From an uncultured Oscillospiraceae bacterium (GTDB lineage Bacteria > Bacillota > Clostridia > Oscillospirales > Oscillospiraceae), in contig CAKTJC010000007.1 of NCBI GenBank assembly GCA_934567355.1, positions 33,631-97,630 of the forward strand: a DNA stretch of 64,000 nucleotides, read 5' to 3'. Both the position numbers and the translations under genes were made by a program. Under the pieces are notes generated by a model. It was given only the letters and a program-made list of their open reading frames with translations, was not told the origin of the DNA and made no database searches. How positions within the stretch are numbered: the first letter of the stretch is position 1; every line of letters starts with the position of its first letter. Positions 1-10,751 of this stretch are shown here, one piece after another.

Positions 1-1330
1 AAATTACCAGGGCGGCAGCCAGGATGATCCACTCCCGGGGCTCCAGGATGGCGCTCATGCGCCGGGGGAGATCCGCCAGGCTCCAGCTGCCGAAGATCTG
101 TGCCAGAATGGCGCCCCCCTGCCGGGGACTGTTGGTAAAGGCAAACGCCTGGGGCAGCGCCACCAGCAGCCAGGTGCGCAGAAGCCGGACGGGGGTCATC
201 CAGCCGTTTTTGGGAAGCTTCCATTTCCGGTTCAGCTTTTTCCACACCGGATCGAGCAGCATGGACGCCGCCATGAGCACGCCGAACCAGGCGCCGTAGA
301 TCACCGCGTTCCAGTTCGCCACATGCCATACGCCGATGAGCAGGAACACCAGCACCGTCGCCAGGGCAGTGGGCACCATGCGGCCGGTCTTCTTGCCAAG
401 CAGCCGGGACGCGCCCCGCCCCAGGGCAATGCCCGCCCGGCTGGTGGTCAGGGGGTACAGGAGATTGGAGCGGAACCAGGCGCCCAGGGTGATGTGCCAG
501 CGCCGCCAGTATTCCGCCGCGCTCCGGGAGAAGAAGGGGCGGCGGAAATTCTCCGGCAGCTCCACGCCGAACATTCGGGAGACGCCCCGGACCATATCCA
601 TGCCGCCGGAAAAATCGGCGTACAGCCGCACCGCGTAGCACACAAGGCCGCCCGCCGCCAGATAGCCGGGCAGCGGCTCGTCGGTGAGCAGGGCGGAGGT
701 CAGGGGCACCATGCGGTCGGCAATGACCAGCTTTTTGAAAAAGCCCCACAGCATCAGCTGGAAGCCGGACACCACCTGCACCGGCTCCAGCCGGTGCCCA
801 GCCAGGAGCTGGGGGCCCAGCTCCTTCCAGGTGGAGATGGGGCCCTGGGCCAGCTGGGGGAAGAAGCCCAGAAAGAGCCAGGTCTTCAGGGGGTCCCGGG
901 GCAGCGATGCCTTCCCCCGGTAAATATCGATGAGCAGACCGGCGGACTGGAAGGTGAAATAGCTCAGACCCACCGGAACCACCAAAGCCCATGCCGGAAG
1001 CATGGGTGATTTTTTGCCGGAGAGCGCCTGCAGCAGCGCATCGGCGGCGGGGGCATATTTCATCAGCAGCATCATGCCGAAATCCAGCACCAGAAGCAGC
1101 GCCAGCAGCAGCCGGGGGCGGCGGACCCGCCCCGCCCCCAGCGCCCGGCCGCCCAGCCAGGTCAGCAGGCTGAGAGCGGTGAGATAGGCGGCGCTCTGCC
1201 ACCCACCCAGGGCGACAAACACCGCGCTGGCAGCCAGCAGCCCGAGCCACCGGCACTTGAGCGGCAGCAGCCAGGTGACGGCCAGCGCCGCCGCCACGAA
1301 AATCAGGAATTCAAAGGATACAATGGGCAT
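1..1330 (-). CDS. MBOAT-family O-acyltransferase, DltB-like (3' end outside window)
   Basis: Polytopic membrane acyltransferase of the MBOAT family, here most like DltB/AlgI, which moves an acyl group from a carrier protein across the membrane onto a cell-envelope polymer. The diagnostic RRWHITLGAWFR segment and the conserved GVWHVANWN motif with the putative catalytic His near residue 335 are both present. The ATG at 1330 follows a strong CAGGAGGT ribosome binding site. The gene runs off the left edge, so only about 443 residues are seen. It follows an adenylation enzyme and a carrier protein, as in dlt operons. No DltD-like gene is visible; it could lie beyond position 1. The product could acylate with D-alanine or another amino acid. 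Confidence 0.85.
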   Translation of the reverse strand, partial: MPIVSFEFLIFVAAALAVTWLLPLKCRWLGLLAASAVFVALGGWQSAAYLTALSLLTWLGGRALGAGRVRRPRLLLALLLVLDFGMMLLMKYAPAADALLQALSGKKSPMLPAWALVVPVGLSYFTFQSAGLLIDIYRGKASLPRDPLKTWLFLGFFPQLAQGPISTWKELGPQLLAGHRLEPVQVVSGFQLMLWGFFKKLVIADRMVPLTSALLTDEPLPGYLAAGGLVCYAVRLYADFSGGMDMVRGVSRMFGVELPENFRRPFFSRSAAEYWRRWHITLGAWFRSNLLYPLTTSRAGIALGRGASRLLGKKTGRMVPTALATVLVFLLIGVWHVANWNAVIYGAWFGVLMAASMLLDPVWKKLNRKWKLPKNGWMTPVRLLRTWLLVALPQAFAFTNSPRQGGAILAQIFGSWSLADLPRRMSAILEPREWIILAAALVI

Positions 1331-1630
1331 ATTGACCTCCTGTCGGATTCTGATCGAGCGTTCTCTCGCCCCCCGCGAAAGCGGGGGATGCGGCGGGGAA
1401 TGAATGGCAGCGGGATAAAATTCGGAATCTTTCTCCATTGGACGGGGAGCACTCCCTCAGTCTCGCTGGCGCTCGACAGCTCCCTCAGCGAGGGAGCCGA
1501 GGGGTTCTCTTGCCCCCCGCTTTCGCGGGGGGTGGCTGAGCGAAGCGAAGTCAGGGGGTGTGGCGTGGGATGGTTGCTGACGGGCTGAAATTTGGAGTCC
1601 TCCACCATTGGACGGGGGACACCCCTTCAG

Positions 1631-3130
<1,500 letters not shown>

Positions 3131-3133
3131 GGC

Positions 3134-3367
3134 TTACCCCCGGCAGCGGTGCACCAGCTCCAGCATGGAGGCGGCGCTGTTGAAGTTCTCCGGCTCGATG
3201 TCACCGGTGGCAATGCGGATGCCGAAGGTCTCGTCCAGCGCGGCAATGATCTGGGTCAACGTCAGGGAGTCCACGATCCCGTCATCCACCAGGGCGGTCT
3301 CGGCGGCAAAGTCGATGTCCTCGTCCACTTCCGCCAGGGCGGCAAGCAGCATTTCCATTTCATCCAT
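3134..3367 (-). CDS. Acyl/peptidyl carrier protein, DltC-like
   Basis: A 77-residue carrier protein with the phosphopantetheine attachment motif DGIVDSLTL; the modified residue is Ser34. It is acidic and of normal carrier-protein size. It is the first gene of the operon and would accept the aminoacyl group from the adenylation enzyme and hand it to the MBOAT protein. The ATG at 3367 has a GAGAGGAG ribosome binding site. Confidence 0.88.
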   Translation of the reverse strand: MDEMEMLLAALAEVDEDIDFAAETALVDDGIVDSLTLTQIIAALDETFGIRIATGDIEPENFNSAASMLELVHRCRG

Positions 3368-3390
3368 GATTGACGGCTCCTCTCTCTATC

Positions 3391-3444
3391 AGGTGTATAC
3401 CAGGTGTATTTGTCCAAGTGTCCCGGTGCGGGGCATTTGGACAA
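3391..3444. promoter_or_regulatory. Direct and inverted repeats upstream of the Dlt-like operon
   Basis: Two tandem AGGTGTAT repeats start at 3391 and 3402, followed by the inverted pair TTGTCCAA (3410-3417) and TTGGACAA (3437-3444). They lie directly upstream of the carrier gene and could be a regulator site. This is inferred from symmetry only. Confidence 0.35.
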
Positions 3445-3477
3445 GTGCGCCCGGGCGGGCAAACGGGGGACGGGCAG

Positions 3478-3727
3478 CCGCCCTTTTGGGAGGGCGGCTT
3501 AGACTGTCAAAAAAGGCCGCTGGCCTTTTTTGACAAAAGGACTGCAGTCTGCTGCGCGCACTCCTTGTCCGCCGATGGCGGACAACTCGCACACTTGCAG
3601 CCTGTAAGGTATTTTCCGCCAGGTACACGCCCCGGCAGAAAATGATTTAACTCTATTTGCCGCCTGCGGGCGGCAAACTCTGCGAGGCTTTTTTGAGACG
3701 CTGAGCCGCCCTTTTGGGAGGGCGGCT
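3478..3727. repeat. Family C intergenic repeat, copy 1, with GC-rich hairpins
   Basis: Contains two copies of the hairpin GCCGCCCTTTTGGGAGGGCGGC (ends only: 3478-3500 and 3706-3727), a TGTCAAAAAAGGCC...TTTTTTGACA dyad, and the phrases CTGCTGCGCGCACTC and CTGCGAGGCTTTTTTG, which recur near 16955-17070. It fills the gap between the Dlt-like and sugar operons and may end transcription of the latter. Confidence 0.55.
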
Positions 3728-3741
3728 GCGGGAAGGAGGAA

Positions 3742-4851
3742 TCACGCATTGATGCGCTTTTGGGTATCGGGGTCAAACAGGTGGAGCTTTGCCATATTGG
3801 GGGTGAGGCGGAGCTCTTTTTCCGTGGGGGCAGTCTCGCCGGTGTACTTGAAGACGACGACCTTCTCCCCCACCCGGACATAGATGAGGTATGCATCGCC
3901 CAGGGGCTCGATGGAATCCACATGGGCGCAGACGGTATCCGTGGTGCCCACTGCCAGCTCAAAATCCGAGGGGCGGATGCCAAGATCCACCGTCTTTCCG
4001 GCGTAGGAGGCCAGGCAGGCCTTCAGATTTTCCGGGATCCGCAGCTGGAACGCGCCACCGTCCAGGATATCGCCCTTGACGGTGCAGGGGAAGATATTGA
4101 TCTGGGGCGTGCCCAGGAAGCCCGCCACAAACTCGTTGGCCGGATGGTCATACAGGTCGTTGGGGGTGCCCTGCTGCATGATGTGGCCGTCCTTCATCAG
4201 CACGATGTGGTCGGCCATGGTCATGGCCTCGGTCTGGTCGTGGGTGACATAGATGGTGGTGATGCCCAGCTGCTCCTGGATCTTCTTCAGCTCATAGCGC
4301 ACCTGGTCCCGGAGCTTGGCATCCAGGTTGCCCAGGGGCTCGTCCAGCAGGAACACCTGGGGGTCGCGCACCAGGGCGCGGCCCAGGGCCACGCGCTGAC
4401 GCTGGCCGCCGGAGAGCTCGGCGGGCTTTCGGTCCAGCAGCTGCTCGATGGAGAGCATCTTGGCCATGTAGTCCACCCGCTTTTCGATCTCTTCCTTGGA
4501 GGCCTTCTTGGTTTTCAGAGCGAAGGACATATTCTCCCGCACGGTCATGTTGGGGTACAGGGCGTACTCCTGGAACACCATGGCGATGTTCCGCTCCTGG
4601 GGCGGGACGAAGGTCTTATCCTTGCCCTTGCCCTTGGCGGAGGTCATCACCTCGTCGCCGAAGCGGATCTCGCCGGCGGCGGGATGCAGCAGGCCCGCGA
4701 TGCAGTGCATGGCGGTGGACTTGCCGCAGCCGGAGGGGCCCAGGAAGACGCAGAACTCGCCGTCCTTGATTTCCAGGTTCAGCTTGTCCAGCACATAGGT
4801 TTTGCCTTTATTGTAGGATACGCTCATATCCTTGATGGTAATTGAAGCCAT
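3742..4851 (-). CDS. Carbohydrate ABC transporter ATP-binding protein (MalK/UgpC/MsmX type)
   Basis: Cytoplasmic ATPase that powers the two permeases encoded upstream. It has Walker A GPSGCGKST, the signature LSGGQRQRVALGRAL, Walker B VFLLDEP and a switch His in THDQTEA. A C-terminal regulatory TOBE-type region follows, giving 369 residues, normal for MalK-like subunits. The ATG at 4851 (MASITIKDM) was chosen because it follows GAGAGGAAAGGG; a longer reading would overlap the GH3 gene. It is the last gene of the sugar operon. Having a dedicated ATPase is not universal in Firmicutes, where one MsmX often serves several importers. Confidence 0.93.
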   Translation of the reverse strand: MASITIKDMSVSYNKGKTYVLDKLNLEIKDGEFCVFLGPSGCGKSTAMHCIAGLLHPAAGEIRFGDEVMTSAKGKGKDKTFVPPQERNIAMVFQEYALYPNMTVRENMSFALKTKKASKEEIEKRVDYMAKMLSIEQLLDRKPAELSGGQRQRVALGRALVRDPQVFLLDEPLGNLDAKLRDQVRYELKKIQEQLGITTIYVTHDQTEAMTMADHIVLMKDGHIMQQGTPNDLYDHPANEFVAGFLGTPQINIFPCTVKGDILDGGAFQLRIPENLKACLASYAGKTVDLGIRPSDFELAVGTTDTVCAHVDSIEPLGDAYLIYVRVGEKVVVFKYTGETAPTEKELRLTPNMAKLHLFDPDTQKRINA

Positions 4852-4876
4852 TTTCCCTTTCCTCTCTTTCCGGGTG

Positions 4877-6760
4877 TTACGCGCCGAAGCTATTAGCTTC
4901 GATGCCGAAGCCGTAGTCATACAGGGGGCTTTCGATGTCCTTGGGCAGGTCTTCCCGCTGATTTTCAACCTGCTCCATGGAGGCAGGGATCTGGAAGGGC
5001 AGCTTGCCGGTGATGGCCGTCTCGCCAAACAGGGCATCCGCCACTGCCTCCGCACCGCAGGTGATGCCGGGACGGTAAACCAGCAGCACGCTGTCGGAAG
5101 CGTCGCTGATGGGGGTCAGGACATAGGCGCGGTTCATGATAACCACGCTCACCACATTGGCACCGGCAGCCTTCAGGGCCTGCACCAGCTCCACCTGCTC
5201 GGCGGGGAACTCCAGGCTGGCAGCCGTCCATTCGGGGTCGTGGGTGCCGCTCTTCTCGCCCACCACCACAACGGCGGTGGTTCCGCTCAGGTCAGCGGGG
5301 ACATCGGCGGCGGTTTCGATGTAGGTCACATTGTCGGCACCGGCCTTGGCGGTCAGGGCGTCCAGGATGGTGGTGCCGGTGATCTCGATGGGCTCCTTGG
5401 CCGTCCAGCCGCTGTTCAGGGCGCGGATGTTCTGGGCCAGAGAACCGGCCACCACAATCTTCTGACCGGCCAGGGGCGCGGCATTTTCGTATTTCACCAG
5501 GGTGAAGGAGCGGGCTGCCGCTTCCTTGGCAACGGCCTTGTGGGCCTCGGTGCCCACATGGTCATACACGGCATCTTCATCCACATAGGGGTTCTCGAAG
5601 ATGCCCAGGCTGAACTTGGCATTCAGAATCCGGCGGCAGGCGTCGGTGAGCCGCTCCTCGTCCACCTCGTCCACCAGCTCGGAGCTGGAACGCACGCCCA
5701 TGCCGCCCAGGATGTCGGCACCGGCCTTGGTGGCACCCACGAAGTTCAGGCCCCAGTCGGTCTGGATGATGCCGGTGTAGCCCAGCTGACCCCGCAGCAG
5801 GTCAGTCATGACGGCGGCAGACTGGTCGGCGGAGTTATCCACGGCATCGCCGCCCAGCATGGGGACGGTGGAATAGCCGTAAGGCATCACGGCAGCAGCG
5901 CCCGCCGCAATACCGGCCTTAAAGCCCGCCAGATGCAGCTCCAGGGAATCCTCCTGAATGGTCAGGGGCGTTCCGTCCACGCCGCCGGTCTGTGCGCCTG
6001 CGCCGGGAAAATGCTTGATGGTGGCAATCACGGAATCGGTAGACAGCTCAGAGCCGCCCTGCAACGCCTGGACGGCAGCAGTAATCAGGCTCTGCACCAC
6101 CTCGGTGTCCTCGCTGTAGCATTCCTGGTTGCGGCCCCAGCGGGGGTCGGTAATCAGGTCGGCATCCGGGGACAGGGCCATGCGGATGCCCACAGCCTTC
6201 AGCTCTTCCTTCAGCACGGTGTTGAGGGCGGCTACCAGCTCCGGGTCATTGGCCGCGCCCTGGTTGATCTCATCAGGCAGAAAGGTTGCGTCGCTGACGA
6301 AAGCGGCACCGGCCTCGGTGTCCATGGAGAACACCACGGGGATGCCCAGCTCGCTGGCCTCGCTCAGCTCCTGGATCTCATTGGTGCGCTGGGCGGCATC
6401 GGCGGCGGAATCAAAGGCATACTCATAGATCAGGGCAAAGCCCACGTTGTTGTTGGAGAACCAGCCGTCCTTCTTGCTGACCAGGGTCAGGTGAACCATC
6501 TGGGCCGCCTTCTGCTCCGGGGTCATCTGGCTCAGCAGGTCTTCGGTGCGCTCTTCGGCGGAAAGCCGCCAGTCTTCATAGGGGTCGAGCACGCCGTTGT
6601 CATTGAGGTCCTTGAAGGAATAGCCGTCCACTTCGATGATGTTTTTCACCCGCGCTTCCAGAGTGGGCTGCTGATATTCGGCGGCCTGCACCGGCAGTGC
6701 GGAAATGCCCAGCGCGGCAGCCAGGGCCAGCGCGGCAAGCTTCTTGAAAGGATGTTTCAT
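4877..6760 (-). CDS. Secreted glycoside hydrolase family 3 protein (copy 1)
   Basis: A 627-residue exported GH3 enzyme expected to remove sugars from beta-linked glycans outside the cell. It has a signal peptide ending near ALPVQA, an EF-hand-like calcium motif DLNDNGVLDPYEDW, the GH3 signature KHFPGAG and the nucleophile motif TDWG with Asp335, then a C-terminal GH3 domain. The His/Asp dyad of NagZ-type hexosaminidases is not seen after KHFPG, so a glucosidase-like specificity is more likely, though not established. It is a paralogue of the GH3 gene at 8772. The ATG has an AAGGAGGA site. Confidence 0.88.
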   Translation of the reverse strand: MKHPFKKLAALALAAALGISALPVQAAEYQQPTLEARVKNIIEVDGYSFKDLNDNGVLDPYEDWRLSAEERTEDLLSQMTPEQKAAQMVHLTLVSKKDGWFSNNNVGFALIYEYAFDSAADAAQRTNEIQELSEASELGIPVVFSMDTEAGAAFVSDATFLPDEINQGAANDPELVAALNTVLKEELKAVGIRMALSPDADLITDPRWGRNQECYSEDTEVVQSLITAAVQALQGGSELSTDSVIATIKHFPGAGAQTGGVDGTPLTIQEDSLELHLAGFKAGIAAGAAAVMPYGYSTVPMLGGDAVDNSADQSAAVMTDLLRGQLGYTGIIQTDWGLNFVGATKAGADILGGMGVRSSSELVDEVDEERLTDACRRILNAKFSLGIFENPYVDEDAVYDHVGTEAHKAVAKEAAARSFTLVKYENAAPLAGQKIVVAGSLAQNIRALNSGWTAKEPIEITGTTILDALTAKAGADNVTYIETAADVPADLSGTTAVVVVGEKSGTHDPEWTAASLEFPAEQVELVQALKAAGANVVSVVIMNRAYVLTPISDASDSVLLVYRPGITCGAEAVADALFGETAITGKLPFQIPASMEQVENQREDLPKDIESPLYDYGFGIEANSFGA

Positions 6761-6780
6761 AAATAATCCGTCCTCCTTAA

Positions 6781-7674
6781 TTAAGATGCGGTCACGGCGC
6801 CGCTCATCTGGCCGGAGATCAGGTACTTTCCCATGAAGATGTACAGCACCAGCACCGGCAGCGCCAGGATCAGGGAGCCTGCCATCTGCACGTTGAACTC
6901 AGCGGCCATGGTGCCGGCCAGCTCGTTCAGGGCGATGGTCGCGGGCTTGGAATCGTAGCCGCCCAGCACCAGGGCAAACAGCATCTCGTTCCAGATGGAA
7001 GTACACTGGAACACGAACACGGTGATGGTGGCAATGCGGGTGTTGGGCACCACGATCTTGCGGTAAATGGCCCACACGCCGTTGCCGTCGATCATGGCCT
7101 GCTTGATGAGGGCGTCCGGCACGTCGGCATAATAGCCGCGCATCATCACCGTACACATGGGCATGCCGAACACGGCGTGCACCAGCACCAGGCCCCAGAT
7201 ATTGTCATACAGATCCAGGGCATTGATGGTTTGCAGCAGGGGGATGAGGATCGCCTGGAAGGGCAGGTAGGTAGCCGCCACCAGGGCGATGAAGAAGACG
7301 TTATTGAGCCGGAACTTCCATTTGCTCAGGGCATAGGCGCAGATGGAGCCGAGAAACACGGAACCGGCAGCGCCCAGCAGGGTGACCACCAGGGAGGTCA
7401 GCAGGGGCACGCCCAGCTCTTCCATGGCGCTGGCGTAGCCCTCCAGCGTCCAGGTGCTTGGCGGGGTGATGGGGGTGGTGGTCATGACCTCGCTGTTGGT
7501 CTTGAAGGAGGTCATGATGGTGCCCCAGAAGGGCAGCATGTAAAAAATCAGGAACGCGACCATGATCAGGTAGTACAGGATGTGCAGGACGGTCATGTGC
7601 CATTTCGGCCTGACCCGCAGGGTCTGCGCCTGCTGATCCTGCCTGGTGCGCTCAATGCTCATATTTTCCGGCAT
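6781..7674 (-). CDS. Carbohydrate ABC transporter permease (CUT1, MalG-like)
   Basis: Integral membrane permease of 297 residues with about six hydrophobic segments and the EAA-type loop around PDALIKQAMIDGNGVWAIY that contacts the ATPase. The start at 7674 (MPENMSIE) sits 3 bases after the upstream permease's stop, and its AGGAGG overlaps that stop, so the two genes are likely translationally coupled. It pairs with the MalF-like permease at 7677. Confidence 0.9.
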   Translation of the reverse strand: MPENMSIERTRQDQQAQTLRVRPKWHMTVLHILYYLIMVAFLIFYMLPFWGTIMTSFKTNSEVMTTTPITPPSTWTLEGYASAMEELGVPLLTSLVVTLLGAAGSVFLGSICAYALSKWKFRLNNVFFIALVAATYLPFQAILIPLLQTINALDLYDNIWGLVLVHAVFGMPMCTVMMRGYYADVPDALIKQAMIDGNGVWAIYRKIVVPNTRIATITVFVFQCTSIWNEMLFALVLGGYDSKPATIALNELAGTMAAEFNVQMAGSLILALPVLVLYIFMGKYLISGQMSGAVTAS

Positions 7675-7676
7675 AA

Positions 7677-8708
7677 TCAGGACCTCCTGTTCGTCCAATA
7701 GGTCAGCGGCAGGATCAGCACCAGCACCAGGGCCAGCAGGAAGCAGCTGATCGCAGCGGAGTAGGCAAAATTATTGCTCTGGAAGGCTTCGTTGTACATC
7801 CAGATGGGCAGCGTCCAGGCGGACGAGGTGGTGTAGCCCACCAGGGAGACGATGAAGTCGAAGGAGCGCAGGGCATACATGGCAAGAATGGTGATGCAGC
7901 TGCCCATGGCGCCCTTGAGCTGGGGGATGATGAGCTTCATGTAAATGCGGGGCATATAGGCGCCGTCCAGCTTGGCGGCATTGATGATGTTGGTGGGCAC
8001 ATTCTTGATGGCCGCCAGGAAGATCACCGCCACATAGCCGGAGAACTGCCACACCATGGCAATGATGATGGACAGCATGATGGTCCGGTTGGAGGACGCC
8101 CACATCAGGTGGCCGTTTTTCATGGCTGAGGCCACGTCAACGCCCAGAATGCTGAGGAAGGAATTGAGCACGCCGCCGGTGGGGCGGTACATATAAGCCC
8201 ACACCGTGCCCGTGACCACGAAGGACAGGGCAAAGGGCAGCAGGATCAGGGTGCGGAATACTGCGGTGCCCCGCAGGCCCTGATCCATCAGCAGCGCCAG
8301 GCCGAGGCCCAGCAGCAGGCACATGGGGATCAGGCAGAACAGCAGCAGGGTATTTCGCAGGGCGGGCCAGAAATTGGGGCTGGAAAACATCTTTACATAG
8401 TTGCCGAAGCCGCCCCAGCCGTAGCTGGCTTCCAGCATGCCCTCCTCCCAATCGGACACGGAGACCCACAGGTTCCAGCCCAGGGAGACATAGACAAAGT
8501 AAATGAGCAGCGCCGCCGGGATGCAGATCCAGATCAGCGGGTGCCGGTCAAAAAACCGGGTGACCGGCGCGACGGTATTCGGCGCGAAACGCCTTACCAG
8601 CTGATAGCACAGCACCACCGCCACCAGCACGCCGAACATTAGCCAGAACTGACCGTTGGAAAAGGTCATGTAGCTGAAATTATCCAAAAATTCCGATAGT
8701 TGTTCCAT
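7677..8708 (-). CDS. Carbohydrate ABC transporter permease (CUT1, MalF/UgpA-like)
   Basis: Membrane permease of 343 residues with an extra N-terminal segment before the core, typical of MalF-type subunits, and the coupling-loop region NIINAAKLDGAYMPRIYMK. The ATG at 8708 (MEQLSEF) has GGAGG nine bases upstream; a further in-frame ATG at 8723 has no site. It should form the heterodimeric channel with the next gene. A strong hairpin separates it from the upstream GH3 gene. Confidence 0.9.
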   Translation of the reverse strand: MEQLSEFLDNFSYMTFSNGQFWLMFGVLVAVVLCYQLVRRFAPNTVAPVTRFFDRHPLIWICIPAALLIYFVYVSLGWNLWVSVSDWEEGMLEASYGWGGFGNYVKMFSSPNFWPALRNTLLLFCLIPMCLLLGLGLALLMDQGLRGTAVFRTLILLPFALSFVVTGTVWAYMYRPTGGVLNSFLSILGVDVASAMKNGHLMWASSNRTIMLSIIIAMVWQFSGYVAVIFLAAIKNVPTNIINAAKLDGAYMPRIYMKLIIPQLKGAMGSCITILAMYALRSFDFIVSLVGYTTSSAWTLPIWMYNEAFQSNNFAYSAAISCFLLALVLVLILPLTYWTNRRS

Positions 8709-8734
8709 AGGCGAACCCTCCATTCTTTTTGGGG

Positions 8735-8763
8735 AGGAGACAGGGGCGATGCCCCTGTCTCCT
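8735..8763. promoter_or_regulatory. Intercistronic 13-bp perfect hairpin in the sugar operon
   Basis: Arms 8735-8747 and 8751-8763 pair perfectly around a 3-base loop. There is no U-tract on the minus strand, so it is not a standard terminator for the operon. A processing or mRNA-stability hairpin is a reasonable guess; it lies between the binding-protein/GH3 genes and the permeases, which often need different expression levels. Confidence 0.5.
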
Positions 8764-8771
8764 GCCTATTT

Positions 8772-10751
8772 TTATTCGTAGCTCAGGCCGAAGCCGTAAT
8801 CGTACAGCGGGTTCTCCAGGTCGAAGGACACGTCGCCCTCCTGATCGTTGACGGATTCCATATCCCGGGGGAACTGCATGGGGGTCTTGCCGGTGGGATT
8901 ATTCAGGCCGAAGAGCGTTTCGCCGATGGCGATGCCGCCCTGTGCGCCAGGATAGTAGGCTTCCAGAATGGCGCTGGTGTTCTCATCGCACCAGGTCAGG
9001 ATGTAGGGACGGCCGCCGGTGACCACGGTGATGACGGTCTTGCCGGAGGCAACGGCCGCTTCCAGGATCTCCTGCTGGCTCTGCACGATCTCCAGGGTAT
9101 CGTAGCCCCAGACCGGGTCGTGCTGATAGCTGGGCTCGCCGATGGAGACGATGATCACGTCCGCCTGCTGGGCCAGCTCTTTGATAACCTCCACGTCCTC
9201 CTTCTCGGTCAGGACGGTGGTGTTCTCACCGGCGTAGGCAGCCACGGCGTCGGCAATGGTCATGCCCTCCTGGGCAGAGGACCAGCCGCCCACCAGGGAG
9301 TCCATATCAAAGGCGCGGGGGCCGCACACCAGAATGGTCTGCTTGGCATCGGGATCCAGGGGCAGCGCGCCGTCGTTTTTCAGCAGGGTCATGGCTTCCC
9401 GGGCAGCCTGGAGGTTCACCTTCTGGTTTTCCTCATTGCCCACGAAGGAAACGGCATAGTCCACATCGCAGTAGGGATTCTCGAACATGCCCATCTCGAA
9501 CTTGACCTTGACAATGCGGGTGGCGGCAGCGGTGAGGATGGCTTCGTCGATCTTACCCTCCTGGGTGTACTCCTCCATCAGGTCGATCAGGCGGATGGAT
9601 TCGCCGCCGATGCCGTCCACGCGGCTCTGGGTCACGCCGATGAGAATGGCTTCTTCATCGGAGACTTCCTCGCCGGTCATGGTGCCCAGGGCTTCCTGGA
9701 TGGCCCAGATCATGCCCCAGTCGGTCTGGATGATGCCGGTAAAGCCCATCTCGTCCCGCAGCAGATCCTGTAGGGTGGCCTTGGAGCCGATGGCGGAATT
9801 CTCCATATCCAGTGCCAGGGGCACGGAGTAGTAAGGCATGATGGAAGCAACGTTCACTTCCAGCGCCGCATAGTAGGGCTTCAGGTGGATCTGAAGGGTC
9901 TCTTCGCTGGAAATAATGGGAGAGGTGTCCTTGCCTTCCATCTGGGGGCCGGCGCCGGGGAAGTGCTTCATGCAGGCCACGATGGAGCCGGTGTTCAGGC
10001 CGTCGCGCCCATTCTGGAAGGCAACGACCTGGGCGGTGACCATCTGGGTCACCAGGTCAGGGTCTTCGCCGAAGGTTTCCATCACGCGGCCCCAGCGGGG
10101 TTCGGAGGCAATGTCCGCCTCGGGGGACAGGGTCATGCGCACGCCCACGGCCAGGTGCTCGTCACGGGCAATTTCAGCCAGCTTGGTGACCAATGCTTCG
10201 TCCCGGGTGGCAGCCAGGGCCAGGTTGTGGGGGGTGACGGTGGCGCCGGAGACATAGCTCAGACCGTGAACGGAGTCCATGGATACCAGCACGGGCACGC
10301 CCAGGCGGGATGCTTCCGCATATTCCTGGATGGTGTTCATGGTGGTGGCGGCAGCCTCCACGCTGTTCAGCTCCCGGATCAGCAGCATGCCGATGCCATA
10401 GTCGGTGCAGTAGTCCTGCAGGTAGGGCGCGATCTTGCCGTCCGCCCGGGGCAGGTAGGTGGGATGCTGCATCTGGGCGATCTTCTCCCGGGCGGTCATC
10501 TGGCTCACCAGATCGGCGGCGCGGGTCTCGGCGTCCTGGCGCCAGTCTTCGTAGACATCCAGCGCGCCGTTGCCGTTGAGGTCGATGAACTGATAGCCGT
10601 CCACCTCGATGATGGACTTGGAGTGGGGGTTCAGCTCGGGCTGCTCATAGCTCTCGCCCTCGGCGAAGACGGCGCCGGACAGCAGGGCAGCCGTCATGGC
10701 GGCAGCGCTGAGCACAGCCGCGCCCCGCCGGATCATATTCTTAATCAACAA
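8772..10751 (-). CDS. Secreted glycoside hydrolase family 3 protein (copy 2)
   Basis: A 659-residue GH3 enzyme with a signal peptide (cleavage near AVFA), the calcium-type motif DLNGNGALDVYEDW, KHFPGAGPQ, and nucleophile Asp344 in QTDWG. It resembles the GH3 at 4877 throughout, so the pair arose by duplication and may split a glycan's linkages. The likely start is TTG at 10751, overlapping the solute-binding gene's stop and nine bases after AGGAG; the ATG at 10736 is too far from that site. NagZ-type catalytic His is not seen. Substrate is not deducible. Confidence 0.88.
   Translation of the reverse strand: MLIKNMIRRGAAVLSAAAMTAALLSGAVFAEGESYEQPELNPHSKSIIEVDGYQFIDLNGNGALDVYEDWRQDAETRAADLVSQMTAREKIAQMQHPTYLPRADGKIAPYLQDYCTDYGIGMLLIRELNSVEAAATTMNTIQEYAEASRLGVPVLVSMDSVHGLSYVSGATVTPHNLALAATRDEALVTKLAEIARDEHLAVGVRMTLSPEADIASEPRWGRVMETFGEDPDLVTQMVTAQVVAFQNGRDGLNTGSIVACMKHFPGAGPQMEGKDTSPIISSEETLQIHLKPYYAALEVNVASIMPYYSVPLALDMENSAIGSKATLQDLLRDEMGFTGIIQTDWGMIWAIQEALGTMTGEEVSDEEAILIGVTQSRVDGIGGESIRLIDLMEEYTQEGKIDEAILTAAATRIVKVKFEMGMFENPYCDVDYAVSFVGNEENQKVNLQAAREAMTLLKNDGALPLDPDAKQTILVCGPRAFDMDSLVGGWSSAQEGMTIADAVAAYAGENTTVLTEKEDVEVIKELAQQADVIIVSIGEPSYQHDPVWGYDTLEIVQSQQEILEAAVASGKTVITVVTGGRPYILTWCDENTSAILEAYYPGAQGGIAIGETLFGLNNPTGKTPMQFPRDMESVNDQEGDVSFDLENPLYDYGFGLSYE

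Noticed and set aside
323..1009. Long open frames on the plus strand opposite the MBOAT gene and opposite most other genes
   Set aside because: They are GC-rich antisense frames with Arg/Gly/His/Gln-heavy translations and no ribosome binding sites; real family motifs are on the other strand.
4877..10751. Naming the GH3 enzymes NagZ beta-N-acetylhexosaminidases
   Set aside because: The residues after KHFPG do not show the NagZ His/Asp dyad; only GH3 membership is supported.
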